Shown here: positions 20,131 to 30,260 of the stretch, piece after piece
How the letters are laid out: each line of letters starts with the position of its first letter
How positions within the stretch are numbered: the first letter of the stretch is position 1
Assembly: GCA_030144725.1 (NCBI GenBank)
Contig: JASKMD010000021.1
Span: 1,633,768-1,697,767, forward strand
Direction of reading: 5' to 3'
DNA length: 64,000 nt
From: Haematococcus lacustris
Lineage: Eukaryota; Chlorophyta; Chlorophyceae; Chlamydomonadales; Haematococcaceae
Notes under the pieces: model-generated
The model's input: the letters and a program-made list of their open reading frames with translations, nothing else
What the model was told of the DNA's origin: nothing
The model's database searches: none
Program-made: the position numbers and the translations under genes

Positions 20131-21682
20131 AAGGAGCAGACGAGAAGAAGGTTGGTTGGGAGGCAATGACGACATGGAGACAGATGAGGGGGAGCAGCCA
20201 AGGAGGGCCGGTGTTAGTGGGCCCACGGCAGTTCGTGGCATGGCATCACCTGGATTGAGCCCTGTGAATCCCCCCTCCCCTCCGTTCCCTCCCCCGCCCC
20301 TTCCCCCCTCACCCCATGCAACATGCAGCCCACCCAGCGGCAATGCAACAGGCAGCCCACCCAGCGGCAAGGCAAAGGGTTGTTGTGTTGGTGCCAGATG
20401 CTCCATGGGCTGCCCCCATGCATCCTCCACCACCTCCCAATCCTCCACCACCACCTCCCAGTCTGAGTCTGAAGTTGTATCTGAGCAGTCAATGGACACA
20501 GGTAGCAGCTCTGATGACAGTGGAAAACGCAACAACAGAGGCAACAGCGGAGCCCGGCATGCACAGCGAGGTGAAGGTGTTGCCAGGGGTGGACGAGGCA
20601 GCAGGGGCGGCAGTGTGGACAGAGGTCGAGGCCGGGGCCGGTCCCGTGGGCGTAGTGTTGGCCGCCCTCGTAACAGTAGGAGGGGGGGGGACAGCAGAGA
20701 CAGGGGCCCCCGTCTGGAGAAGGGGCGGAGGCGTTGCAGGACAACAGACATCCAGCGACGCTTGAGTGAGCCTGTGTCTGCATGGCACCCTATGACCACT
20801 ACGTATGACAACGTGGAGAGGATCCACAACTGGATGAAGGCCATCACTCCTGACGCCAAGGTGTTTAAGGCGCACCTGCTGGAGCTGGGCTACATGTTCG
20901 GACAAGGGGAGCTACGTACGCCTCACAACCACCCCAGCACTCCGTACCTGTACCGGCAAACATTGGAGACCTTTGACCAACCAGAGAGTCGGCTCCACGT
21001 CTGCAACGGCACGGCTGAGCGTCCCTGTGGGCACACCTTTGGCCACCTGCCCCGGTGGGTGCTATGTTTACCCAAGTACCCATGACCCACGCCCCATGCC
21101 CTTTGCCACAGGTTGTATATGTTGCCATACACAAACAAGCGGATGGTTAGGGGTGAACCCATGACTTCGTGACATGCGTTGCAGAGATCAGTGGCCTCTG
21201 CACAAGAAGGAGGTGTGCCCCAAGTGCAAGCTCACACGTTTTGAGGGTGAGTTAACATGCATGGCCAATACCACAGAGGGCAAGGATGTGGTGTGAACAG
21301 GCGGTGCTCATGCATGATGGTATAGGTGACCGCGATAACCTGCGGCCTCGAGCAGAACTTTTCTACCTGGAACTGGAGGAGACCCTGAATACCATGCTCC
21401 TCAGCCCCGGCATGCAAATGTGGTTCAACCGGGACGTGGACAAGGGCCCGGGATCTTTCTATGCCAGTGAGTGAACGTTAATGAGATGCAACGTGGTTGA
21501 ATAGAACACACTTAACGGATTGCTGGATGGGCACAGGTGAGGCTGGCAAGTTCATGCGAGACAGCGTGGGAGCTGACCAGTTCGACAACCCGTACGCAGT
21601 GCGCTTGAGCCTGGGCATCGATTGGGTGAAGATCACTGAAACACAGTCCGTCGGGATTATTGTTCTGCAGGTATGAGCACAA

Positions 21683-21935
21683 AGCCCTAGCCCTAGCCCT
21701 ATCCCTATCCCTATCCCTAACCCCAACCCAACCCAATCCCCACATCTATCCCTAGCCCTAGCCCTAGCCCTATCCCTAGCCCTAGCCCTAGCCCTAGCCC
21801 TAGCCCTAGCCCTAGCCCTAGTCCTGGCCCTAGCCCTAGCCCTATCCCTATCCCTATCCCTAGCCCCAGCCCTAGCCCTAGCCCTAGCCCTAGCCCTAGC
21901 CCTAGCCCTAGCCCTAGCCTGAGCCTGAGCTCTAG
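21683..21935. repeat. CCCTAG/CCCTAT hexanucleotide array in intron
   Basis: About 40 hexamers, mostly CCCTAG with CCCTAT and CCCTAA variants, fill the intron between exons 21537-21670 and 21965-22072. They resemble telomere repeats but lie inside a gene. Confidence 0.9.
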
Positions 21936-23278
21936 CCCATACAAATGAAGCGTGTCCACCCCAGGTCATGGATGTGCCCACCAAGTACATGAGCAAGGAC
22001 GAGACCTGGGCTATTGTGGGTGTGATCTTGGGTGCTGACAAGTCCAAGTTTGTGGAGGGCTACGTGAACCAGGTGAACAAGCTGAGGCATATGTTCTCAG
22101 AACCACAACAGAATGATACATGACTAACAGGTAGCAGTGTGTGTTTGGCAGTTGCTGGTGGACCTCCGTGACTCGCTTGATGAAAGCAAGCGCGACTGTT
22201 GGGTCCACCTGCACGCCCCCAAGGGCTACCGTGGTGCCAATGAGGCCACGAAGATCCGGCTATACCCTATGCTGGCCAGCGTGGTGGCGGACACTCCGGC
22301 TCGGTGAGTAAGGGTAACATATACACCACCAACTAGTTGGGTGTAAGGCCAATGATGCATGGTGCTTTGCAGGATGTGTTTGATGAAGAGTCTTGGCCAT
22401 GGTGCTTGCATGAACTGTGCCTGGTGCTGGCTACGGACCCCTGGTGACGGTGGTGTGCACCCCAAGGGGTACTAGCTGCCGGTGGAGGTGTTGGTGCCAG
22501 ACCTGAGCCGCTATCCTCCTCCCCCCCCAGAAGAAGATGCTGGTGTGGGTGCTGGGGTGGGGAGAGGTGGTCGCCATACGGGCAGGGCGGCTGGGGTGGT
22601 TAATGGCCCAGGGCGTAAAGGATTGAGAAGCCAGGGTGCAGGCCAGGGTGGAGGTCAGGGCGTTGGCCAGGGTGCAAACCAGGGTGCGAGCCAGGGTGCG
22701 GGCTTGGCTGCACCACAAGGTGATCAGGGTGGGCATGCTGATCGGTTTGAAGGGCGTGATGAGGAGGCAGAGGGTGGTGGTGGCGAGGTTGGTGGAGGAG
22801 CTGCTGGTGGCCAGGGGCATGATGGTGAACCTGTGGTGGGCAGGGGTGTGGTGGGCGAATGGTTTGAGGCTTGGATGTGGGAACGTCGGAATCGTTTGTC
22901 AGAGGAGGACATGCAGACTCGTGGCGCAGCCGTTGAGGGAGGCTGGGTGAAGGGCCCAGACATCGGGTGTTGGGGCCGGCCTATAGTGACCAAGTACCTC
23001 AAGTACGTGCAGGCCAAGTGGCTGCATGTGGTGCCCATCGCGCACGCCTTCCTGTTTGGTGTTGTGAAGCACCATATGCAGTGGCTGTTTTCCAAGAGCG
23101 GGCCTTTCAGCAAGCGCCAAGGCAACGACAAGGAGAGCCCACGTGAGACGATGATCAAGCGCTTCCAGGACATGCAATTCCCTGTGACGTTTGGACGACA
23201 ACTGAAGCACACAGAGGATTTCACGTGAGTGTGCTGATCTGAGTGGGGCATGGTCTGAAAGGCGTCTACAGAAATGGC

Positions 23279-25412
23279 AGGGTCTACAGTACTCTTTGGG
23301 TCTACAGTACTCTGAGGGTCTACAGTACTGTAGAGGTCTACAGTACTCTTAAGGTCTACAGTACTGTAGAGGTCTACAGTACTCTGAGAGGTCTACAGTA
23401 CTCTGAGAGGTCTACAGTACTCTGAGAGGTCTACAGTACTGTAGAGGTCTACAGTACTGTAGAGGTCTACAGTACTCTTGAGGTCTACAGTACTGTAGAG
23501 TTCTACAGTACTCTGAGGGTCCACAGTACTGTAGAGGTCTACAGTACTGTGAAGGTCTACAGTACTGTAGAGGTCAACAGTACTGTAGAGGTCTACAGTA
23601 CTGTAGAGGTCTACAGTACTGTAGAGGTCTACAGTACTGTAGAGGTCTACAGTACTGTGGGGGTCTACACTACTGTATAGTTCTACAGTACTCTGAGGGT
23701 CTACAGTACTGTAGAGGTCTACAGTACTGTAGAAGTCTACAGTACTGTAGAGGTCTACAGTACTGTAGAGGTCTACAGTACTGTACAGGTCTACAGTACT
23801 GTAGAGGTCTACAGTACTGTAGGGGTCTACAGTACTCTGAGATGTCTACAGTACTCTGAGAGGTCTACAGTACTCTGAGAGGTCTACAGTACTCTGAGAG
23901 GTCTACAGTACTGTAGAGGTCTACAGTACTGTAGAGGTCTACAGTACTCTTGAGGTCTACAGTACTGTATAGTTCTACAGTACTCTGAGGGTCTACAGTA
24001 CTGTAGAGGTCTACAGTACTCCTTAGGTCTACAGTACTGTAGAGGTCTACAGTACTGTAGAGGTCAACAGTACTGTAGAGGTCTACAGTACCGTAGAGAT
24101 CTAAAGTACTGTAGAGGTCTACAGTACTGTAGAGGTCTACAGTACTGTAGAGGTCTACAGTACTGTGTGGGTCTACAGTACTGTAGAGGTCTACAGTACT
24201 GTAGAGGTCTACTGTACTGTAGAGGTCTACAGTACTGTAGAGGTCTACAGTACTGTAGAAATCTACAGTACTGTAGAGGTCTACAGTACTGTAGAGGTCT
24301 ACTGTACTGTAGAGGTCTACAGTACTGTAGAGGTCTACAGTACTGTAGAGGTCTACAGTACTGTAGAGGTCTACAGTACTGTAAGGGTCTACAGTACTGT
24401 AGAGGTCTACAGTACTGTAGGAGTCTACAGTACTGTAGAGGTCTACAGTACTGTAGAGGTCTACAGAACTGTAGAGGTCTACAGTACTGTAGAGGTCTAC
24501 AGTACTCTTAAGGTCTACAGTACTGTAGAGGTCTACAGTACTGTAGAGGTCTACAGTACTGTAGAAGTCTACAGTACTGTAGAGGTCTTCAGTACTCTGA
24601 GGGTCTACAGTACTGTAGAGGTCTACAGTACTCTTTAGGTCTACAGTACTGTAGAGGTCTACAGTACTGTAGAGGTCAACAGTACGGTAGGGGTCTACAG
24701 TACTGTAGAGGTCTACAGTACTGTAGAGGTCTACAGTACTGCGTGGGTCTACATTACTGTAGAGGTCTACAGTACTGTAGAGATCTACAGTACTGTAGAG
24801 GTCTACAGTACTGTAAGGGTCTACAGTACTGTAGAGGTCTACAGTACTGTAGGAGTCTACAGTACTGTAGAGGTCTACAGTACTGTAGAGGTCTACAGTA
24901 CTGTGTGGGTCTACAGTACTCTTTAGGTCTACAGTACTGTAGAGGTCTACAGTACTGTAGAGGTCTACAGTACTGTGTGGGTCTACATTACTGTGAAGGT
25001 CTACAGTACTGTAGAGGTCTACAGTACTGTAGAGGTCTACAGTACTGTAGAAGTCTACAGTACTGTACAGCTCTACAGTACTGTAGACCTCTACAGTACT
25101 GCAGAGGTCTACAGTACTGTGAAGGTCTACAGTACCTGGAAGGTCTACAGTACTCTGAGAGGTCTACAGTACTGTAGAGGTCTACAGTACTCTTGAGGTC
25201 TACATTACTGTAGAGTTCTACAGTACTCGGAGGGTCTACAGTACTGTAGAAGTCTACAGTACTGTAGAGGTCTACAGTACTGTAGAGGTCTACAGTACTG
25301 TAGAGGTCTACAGTACTGTAGAGGTCTACAGTACTCTGAGGGTCTACAGTACTCTGAAGGTCTACAGTACTGTATAGGTCTACAGTACTGTAGAGGTCTA
25401 CAGTACTGTAGG
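23279..25412. repeat. 18-bp palindromic satellite, array 1
   Basis: Over 100 tandem units of GGTCTACAGTACTGTAGA with point variants (CTCTGAG, CTGTGTG and similar). The 16-bp core TCTACAGTACTGTAGA is its own reverse complement. The array fills the intron after 23224 of the CACTA-like gene. Open frames here (STVEVY or CRGLQY repeats) are artefacts of the 18-bp period. Confidence 0.95.
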
Positions 25413-26396
25413 TGTCCAATGACACATGTAAACAACTTCCCCTTCACAACACTGATGTGCATCATCTTGCTGCAGGGGGTGGATCATGGATGACTTCATG
25501 CATTTCGTCCGGTACGGCTGGCAGTACGTGTTTTGAGACATCGTGACAGAGGAGAACGGGCACCTGCCCATTTGGAAGGCATTGGTGAAGGCTGTGCTGC
25601 ACTACCTGACATCAGGTAATCAAGATTGCCACAACAGTTGCACCATGAGTGTACACCTTGAGGTACTGCATAGCCCCGTCATCATGCCCTACAGAGATCT
25701 ACAGTACTGTAGAGGTCTACAGTACTGTAAGGGTCTACAGTACTGTAGAGGTCTACAGTACTGTAGGAGTCTACAGTACTGTAGAGGTCTACAGTACTGT
25801 AGAGGTCTACAGTACTGTGTGGGTCTACAGTACTCTTTAGGTCTACAGTACTGTAGAGGTCTACATTACTGTGAAGGTCTACAGTACTGTAGAGGTCTAC
25901 AGTACTGTAGAGGTCTACAGTACTGTGTGGGTCTACAGTACTCTTTAGGTCTACAGTACTGTAGAGGTCTACAGTACTGTAGAGGTCTACAGTACTGTGT
26001 GGGTCTACATTACTGTGAAGGTCTACAGTACTGTAGAGGTCTACAGTACTGTAGAGGTCTACAGTACTGTAGAAGTCTACAGTACTGTACAGCTCTACAG
26101 TACTGTAGACCTCTACAGTACTGCAGAGGTCTACAGTACTGTGAAGGTCTACAGTACCTGGAAGGTCTACAGTACTCTGAGAGGTCTACAGTACTGTAGA
26201 GCTCTACAGTACTGTAGAGGTCTACAGTACTCTTGAGGTCTACATTACTGTAGAGTTCTACAGTACTCGGAGGGTCTACAGTACTGTAGAAGTCTACAGT
26301 ACTGTAGAGGTCTACAGTACTCTGAGGGTCTACAGTACTCTGAAGGTCTACAGTACTGTATAGGTCTACAGTACTGTAGAGGTCTACAGTACTGTA
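25411..26396 (+). repeat. 986-bp tandem duplication including a transposase exon
   Basis: The sequence GTGTCCAATGACACATG through the exon and following intron occurs at 25413 and again 986 bp later (26399). The first exon copy (about 25476-25615) has TGA at 25534-25536 where the second has CGA (26520-26522). Confidence 0.9.
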
Positions 26397-26398
26397 GG
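25695..26398. repeat. 18-bp palindromic satellite, array 2
   Basis: Same unit as array 1. Its second half closely copies the end of array 1 as part of the 986-bp duplication. Confidence 0.95.
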
Positions 26399-28251
26399 TG
26401 TCCAATGACACATGTAAACAACTTCCCCTTCACAACACTGATGTGCATCATCTTGCTGCAGGGGGTGGATCATGGATGACTTCATGCATTTCGTCCGGTA
26501 CGGCTGGCAGTACGTGTTTCGAGACATCGTGACAGAGGAGAACGGGCACCTGCCCATTTGGAAGGCATTGGTGAAGGCTGTGCTGCACTACCTGACATCA
26601 GGTAATCAAGATTGCCACAACAGTTGCACCATGAGTGTACACCTTGAGGTACTGCATAGCCCCGTCATCATGCCCTACAGAGGGAGACCCGCAGCGAAGC
26701 CCAGACAAGACACCGGAGGCTGAGGCACTGTATGAGGCCCGGCTGAAAGCGGGTATGGACGAGGGCGCTAACGCCATTCACACCTATGCCTACCTGCTGG
26801 CTGAGAAGGACTGGCTGGGAGAGAACGTGCCGATCTCCTTGTTCTCCAGCAACCTCCATATGTTGTGTTGCCGGTGGGTGTCACCATGCTCCACCATCCA
26901 TTGGCCATCGCAAACAACATGTCATATATACGCTGGTACATTCAATATAGTGTGCATGAGCTATGCATGCAGGTTGCCTGATCAAGAGCGTGAGCGCGGG
27001 CGTGCTTGCTGGGTGACGGAGTTCTTCGTGGAGCGCGCCATGCAGCGTGCCAAGCACTTCAGTGGCTCCCATGCTGCTGGGCTGCAGGTGACCTTGGCCA
27101 TGTGTTTGCGGGAGCGCTTGAGCCGACAGATGCAGCAGTGGTTCAATACACACAGGCATAAGCATGGGAGGGATGCATGGGCTGAAGAGCAGGAGGGTGA
27201 GGGAATGGATGAGGAGGGTGAGGAGAATGAGGAGGGCAAACAGGCTGCTGGCCAGAAGAAGAAGAAGAGCAGCAAGGGTGTCAGGGATGCTAAGCCAGAG
27301 CCTGCGGAGGAGGTGTGCCAACTCTTGGGGTGTGGTTACAGTGAGTGCCCAAATGGTGGGGAAGGCGAGGAGTGGGTGCGCCAGGCATGCATCAAGTTCA
27401 GGGAGGAGTTCTTGGCTGAGAGCATAGAGTGGAGCGATGAAGACATCAATGCAGTGTTTGCAGATCCTGCCAGTGGTGCCAGCCCAGCAGTGCCCCAGCG
27501 TGTCAAGTACTTCAAGCGTGCAGAGTGCAACGGGCAGGTCATGCACAGTGTGGACTACACCAAGGTCCATGTGCGTAACAGCAACTGGGTAATGAACCAG
27601 TACCTACAGATCATACCCGGGCAATACACAGGGGAGCATGAGTTGGTTGCGGTGTGGGGGGAGGTACCATATGCATCACATATCCAGTTTTGGGTGCGGG
27701 TGGAGCACCCACACAAGCAGGGTGTTTTCCTGCGCCTGGCCATTGCACGCCTATACCGCACCACCCCTGTTCCACAGCTAGACACGTTAGCGGTAGCACG
27801 AGGCACACCCCTTGCTGATGACGACTCAGCAACAGCAGAGAAGCGGGTTCCAGCAAAAAGGAAGCAGCCTTCACGACCTACACAGCGCAGCAAGAAGCAG
27901 AAATCAGATCAGCAGCCGGCTATAGTTCCTTCAGCTGCACCCCCCGGCACACAAGGTGATGGCCATGAGTCAGACAGCCAGGGGGATGAGGCCCCAACAC
28001 AGGTCAGGCGTTCAGGGCGCAAGCCAAGCCAGAGGCAGCTTTACCAGGCTCCCCTTCCCACACCGGTGCGCCAGCAGCGCTCACTTGTTGGCCGGCACCC
28101 ATCCACTCTTTACTCAGCAGCTGGCCCTCACAACTGGTTTGCGGTAGATGGGGCTAAGCTCACACACCTGCTGGTGCCCTTCTTCCCGCACAAGGAGGGT
28201 GGGGGAGACATGTACTTTGTTCCATTCAGCAACAAATCCATGGACAAGTAG

Positions 28252-28750
28252 GCAACAAGGGCATGCATGACTCACAGACATGTTGAATGACCTTGCAATG
28301 TCTGTCAATCATGGTGTAAGTATGAATGGCTCTTACAAGCTCCTTCGTCTATTACTTTGCGCGCCAGCACACGACATGATTCATTCAAACATCTCATGAA
28401 CACATCTCATGACCACAACTGTCAGCCGCCGAATCCCATGTGCTTGTACTAGTCGTCAAAACAAACAGAGTCACCATTATGGCCTCTAAAACAGCTTAAG
28501 AATTGCCTACAGTACTGTAGATATCTACAGTACTGTAGACCCCTACAGTACTGTAGACATCTACAGTACTGTAGATATCTACAGTACTGTAAACATCTAC
28601 AGTACTGTAGGTACCTCCACTCCAACTGCTCACACACTCAGAATTTCAACACGCGCCAAGTGGCGTTGGAGTCGCAAGGACAATCCGAGGCGAACCCCAT
28701 CAAAAAACTACCCCCCTAGGATGTCGAATATTCGCGCTAATTTGCCTGTG
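28252..28750. other. 3' flank of CACTA-like gene with subterminal repeats
   Basis: Non-coding after the TAG at 28249-28251. It contains palindromic units at 28503-28612 and then ~130 bp of unassigned sequence up to the Fanzor F1 breakpoint at about 28751. The true transposon end probably lies in this stretch. Confidence 0.5.
28503..28612. repeat. palindromic TACAGTACTGTA units downstream of transposase
   Basis: Six CTACAGTACTGTA(G/A) palindromes spaced about 20 bp, the same core as the intronic satellite. Candidate subterminal transposase-binding sites. Confidence 0.85.
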
Positions 28751-30049
28751 TGCGTCACCCTGGCCACCTGGGATGCGGTGTGGGAGGTGTACCTGGACCC
28801 CAAGTGGGCACGGCAGCGGCTGAGGCTGTACGGAGCCCAGGACCGAGCGCTTGAGCAGTTCTTCAACAAGGTGAGGTTGGGTGGGTGGGTAGGTGGGAGG
28901 GAGGGAGGGTAAGGGACTGAGAGGTGGTGGGTTGGGCATGAAGTGAAAGAGTACTTGATTGTGCCATGCCTAACCGTGTGCCACCATGTCAGCCACCATG
29001 TATGTGCCTTGTGTGCATGACTGCAGTTGGAGGAGCAGATGGCGGAGCTGTCCATGAAGCGGCATGGGTGTGCCAAGCAGCTGGTGGTGTTCTTTGGCGC
29101 TGCTACTATTGGCACTGGGGGTGGGTGGGGTGCTGACGCGGTGCTGCGTGCCTGCCGCAAGGTGGTGTGCAGGCCCAGGGGCAAAGACCAGGATGGGGGC
29201 AGGGTGGTGCTTGTGGATGAGCACCGCACCAGCCGGGTCAGCTCAGCAGTGAATGGCAAGCAGCCCTGTGAGGTGGAGCTGAACACACTCAGTGCCACAA
29301 GACCTGCAGGCTGGAAGCCCCCAGCAGGGCAGGTGGAACAGCGCCTGGTGCGCCCAGCCTGGAGCCAGGAGCGTGGCCAGCCAGTGCGGGGCCTGGTGTG
29401 GTGCCCTGTAGTGGCCCCCCGCAAGCCCCCACAGGCCCCACGCAGCGGCCAGGCAGCCACACAGCCAGCAGCCTCAGAGCCAGGGCCCAGCACTCCCCCT
29501 CCAGCCAAGCGCACCAAGGCTGAGCCAGCAGCTGAGCCCACCAAGGGCAAGGGCAAGGCTGCCAAGGCAAAGCCAGCACCACAGCCAGGCAGGTGGCTGG
29601 ACAGGGACTGCAATGCAGCGTTGAACATGCAACGCATTGGGGAGAGCAGGTGGCGGCCGCTGGAGCTGTGCTACTGGCCAGACCAGGGAGCTCTGCCAGC
29701 CAAGGGCAAGGAGTACCCTGGCCTGGGCTACAAGCGGCTGCGAGACAAGCCACCCCAGGCCCAGCAGCAGCAGCAGCCTGCTGTGGCACAGTAGTGTGTG
29801 CCCCCCCTCCACTTGAAGCTGTCATCAGCTTACAATTAGTGCATGTTTTGTCATGCCAACTCTACATCATAGCCCTCGGGTCAGGCAATAGTGTAGGTGG
29901 TAGGCGGGCTCATGTGCCATGTGCACTGGGTTTACTCCACACAGCCCAATAACACTGTTTGAGCCGGATCTAGTTAGTGGCTGCTAGTGGTTGCTAGTGG
30001 CCGTTGCTAGGTCCGGCTCAAATGGAGGCCCTAGTGAGGGACAAGGGGG
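28751..30049 (+). mobile_element. Fanzor copy F1, 5'-truncated
   Basis: Nearly identical to 44187-45505 of the full copy F4, intron included, so it did not arise from spliced mRNA. Coding parts are 28751-28870 and 29027-29794 (TAG). They retain the VDEHRTSR and WLDRDCNAALNM motifs but not RuvC-I, which lies upstream of the break. The right end closes with the terminal hairpin and GAGGGACAAGGGGG. It cannot encode a complete nuclease but keeps the 3' end that would specify guide RNA. Confidence 0.85.
29795..30049 (+). ncRNA. candidate Fanzor guide-RNA region of F1
   Basis: Non-coding sequence after the stop that is conserved with the 3' ends of F2, F3, F4 and F5. The terminal hairpin has an altered, shorter inner part here. 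By analogy with TnpB and Fanzor, the guide RNA scaffold maps here; transcription is not shown. Confidence 0.4.
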
Positions 30050-30260
30050 CTGTGTTTGATTACGTGCTTTATTTTGGTGTTGCATGAGGGCTATTACTCA
30101 TGCTTTATTTTGGTGTTGCATGAGGGCTGTAGGGTTTAAAACTTGCGGGATGTGATGCGGTGGGGATGTGATGTGATGGGGACTGCTGCGTTGTTATGTA
30201 CTGCTGCAGCTATGAAGTAACAGTAGTTCGCGTCGCACCAATCTCCCCGGTCGAGGAGCA
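30050..30260. other. upstream region of gene A
   Basis: Contains a direct repeat of TGCTTTATTTTGGTGTTGCA (about 30065 and 30099), then the probable promoter of gene A. No TATA box is obvious. Confidence 0.4.

Larger units (their letters stand above)
12931..28251 (+). pseudogene. CACTA-like transposase (tnp2/Transposase_21-like), interrupted
   Basis: Exons: 12931-13157 joined in frame to 19514-21054 once Ty3-2 is set aside; then 21185-21246, 21301-21466, 21537-21670, 21965-22072, 22152-22303, 22373-23224, 26462-26601, 26681-26873 and 26973-28251. The N-terminus is Pro-rich with four 26-residue repeats and an Arg/Gly-rich patch. A CGHTFGHL...CPKC zinc-like motif spans 21025-21240. The order GIDWVKI, SVGIIVLQ, KYMSKDETW and GHGACMNCAWC matches the core of CACTA/Plavaka-type transposases. 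The C-terminus has FWVRVEHPHKQGVFLRLAI and a basic tail. Damage: Ty3-2 in coding sequence, in-frame TAG at 22473-22475, and TGA in one exon duplicate. It would cut and paste the element. The exact superfamily (CACTA, Plavaka or KDZ) is inference. Confidence 0.65.
12931..28620 (+). mobile_element. large CACTA/EnSpm-like (Transposase_21-type) DNA transposon, ends not resolved
   Basis: A multi-exon transposase gene spread over 15 kb and swollen by Ty3-2 (13158-19513) and by palindromic satellite in its introns. Palindromic repeats like those in the introns recur after the stop (28503-28612), where CACTA elements carry subterminal repeats bound by their transposase. I could not find matching terminal inverted repeats, so the extent is approximate. 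Confidence 0.6.

Noticed and set aside
19492..20905. Minus-strand proteins opposite the transposase N-terminal exon
   Set aside because: Shadow frames of Pro-rich and 78-bp repeat coding sequence on the plus strand.
21683..21935. Chromosome end (telomere)
   Set aside because: The array is flanked by coherent transposase exons on both sides and is mostly CCCTAG rather than a pure telomere repeat.
24165..25425. Long repetitive open frames (STVEVY, CRGLQY, STVDLY types) on both strands
   Set aside because: The 18-bp period is a multiple of three, so frames stay open by chance; they are satellite artefacts.
23279..26398. CRISPR-like array
   Set aside because: Units are contiguous 18-bp repeats with no unique spacers, in a eukaryotic intron.
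26881..27570. Minus-strand open frame of ~229 aa
   Set aside because: Antisense to the last transposase exon; no recognisable domain and no supporting splice or start context.
28708..29825. Long open frames antisense to Fanzor F1 (and likewise at F3, F4, F5)
   Set aside because: GC-rich third positions keep the opposite strand open; no domain is recognisable, while the Fanzor frame has catalytic motifs and conserved splicing.
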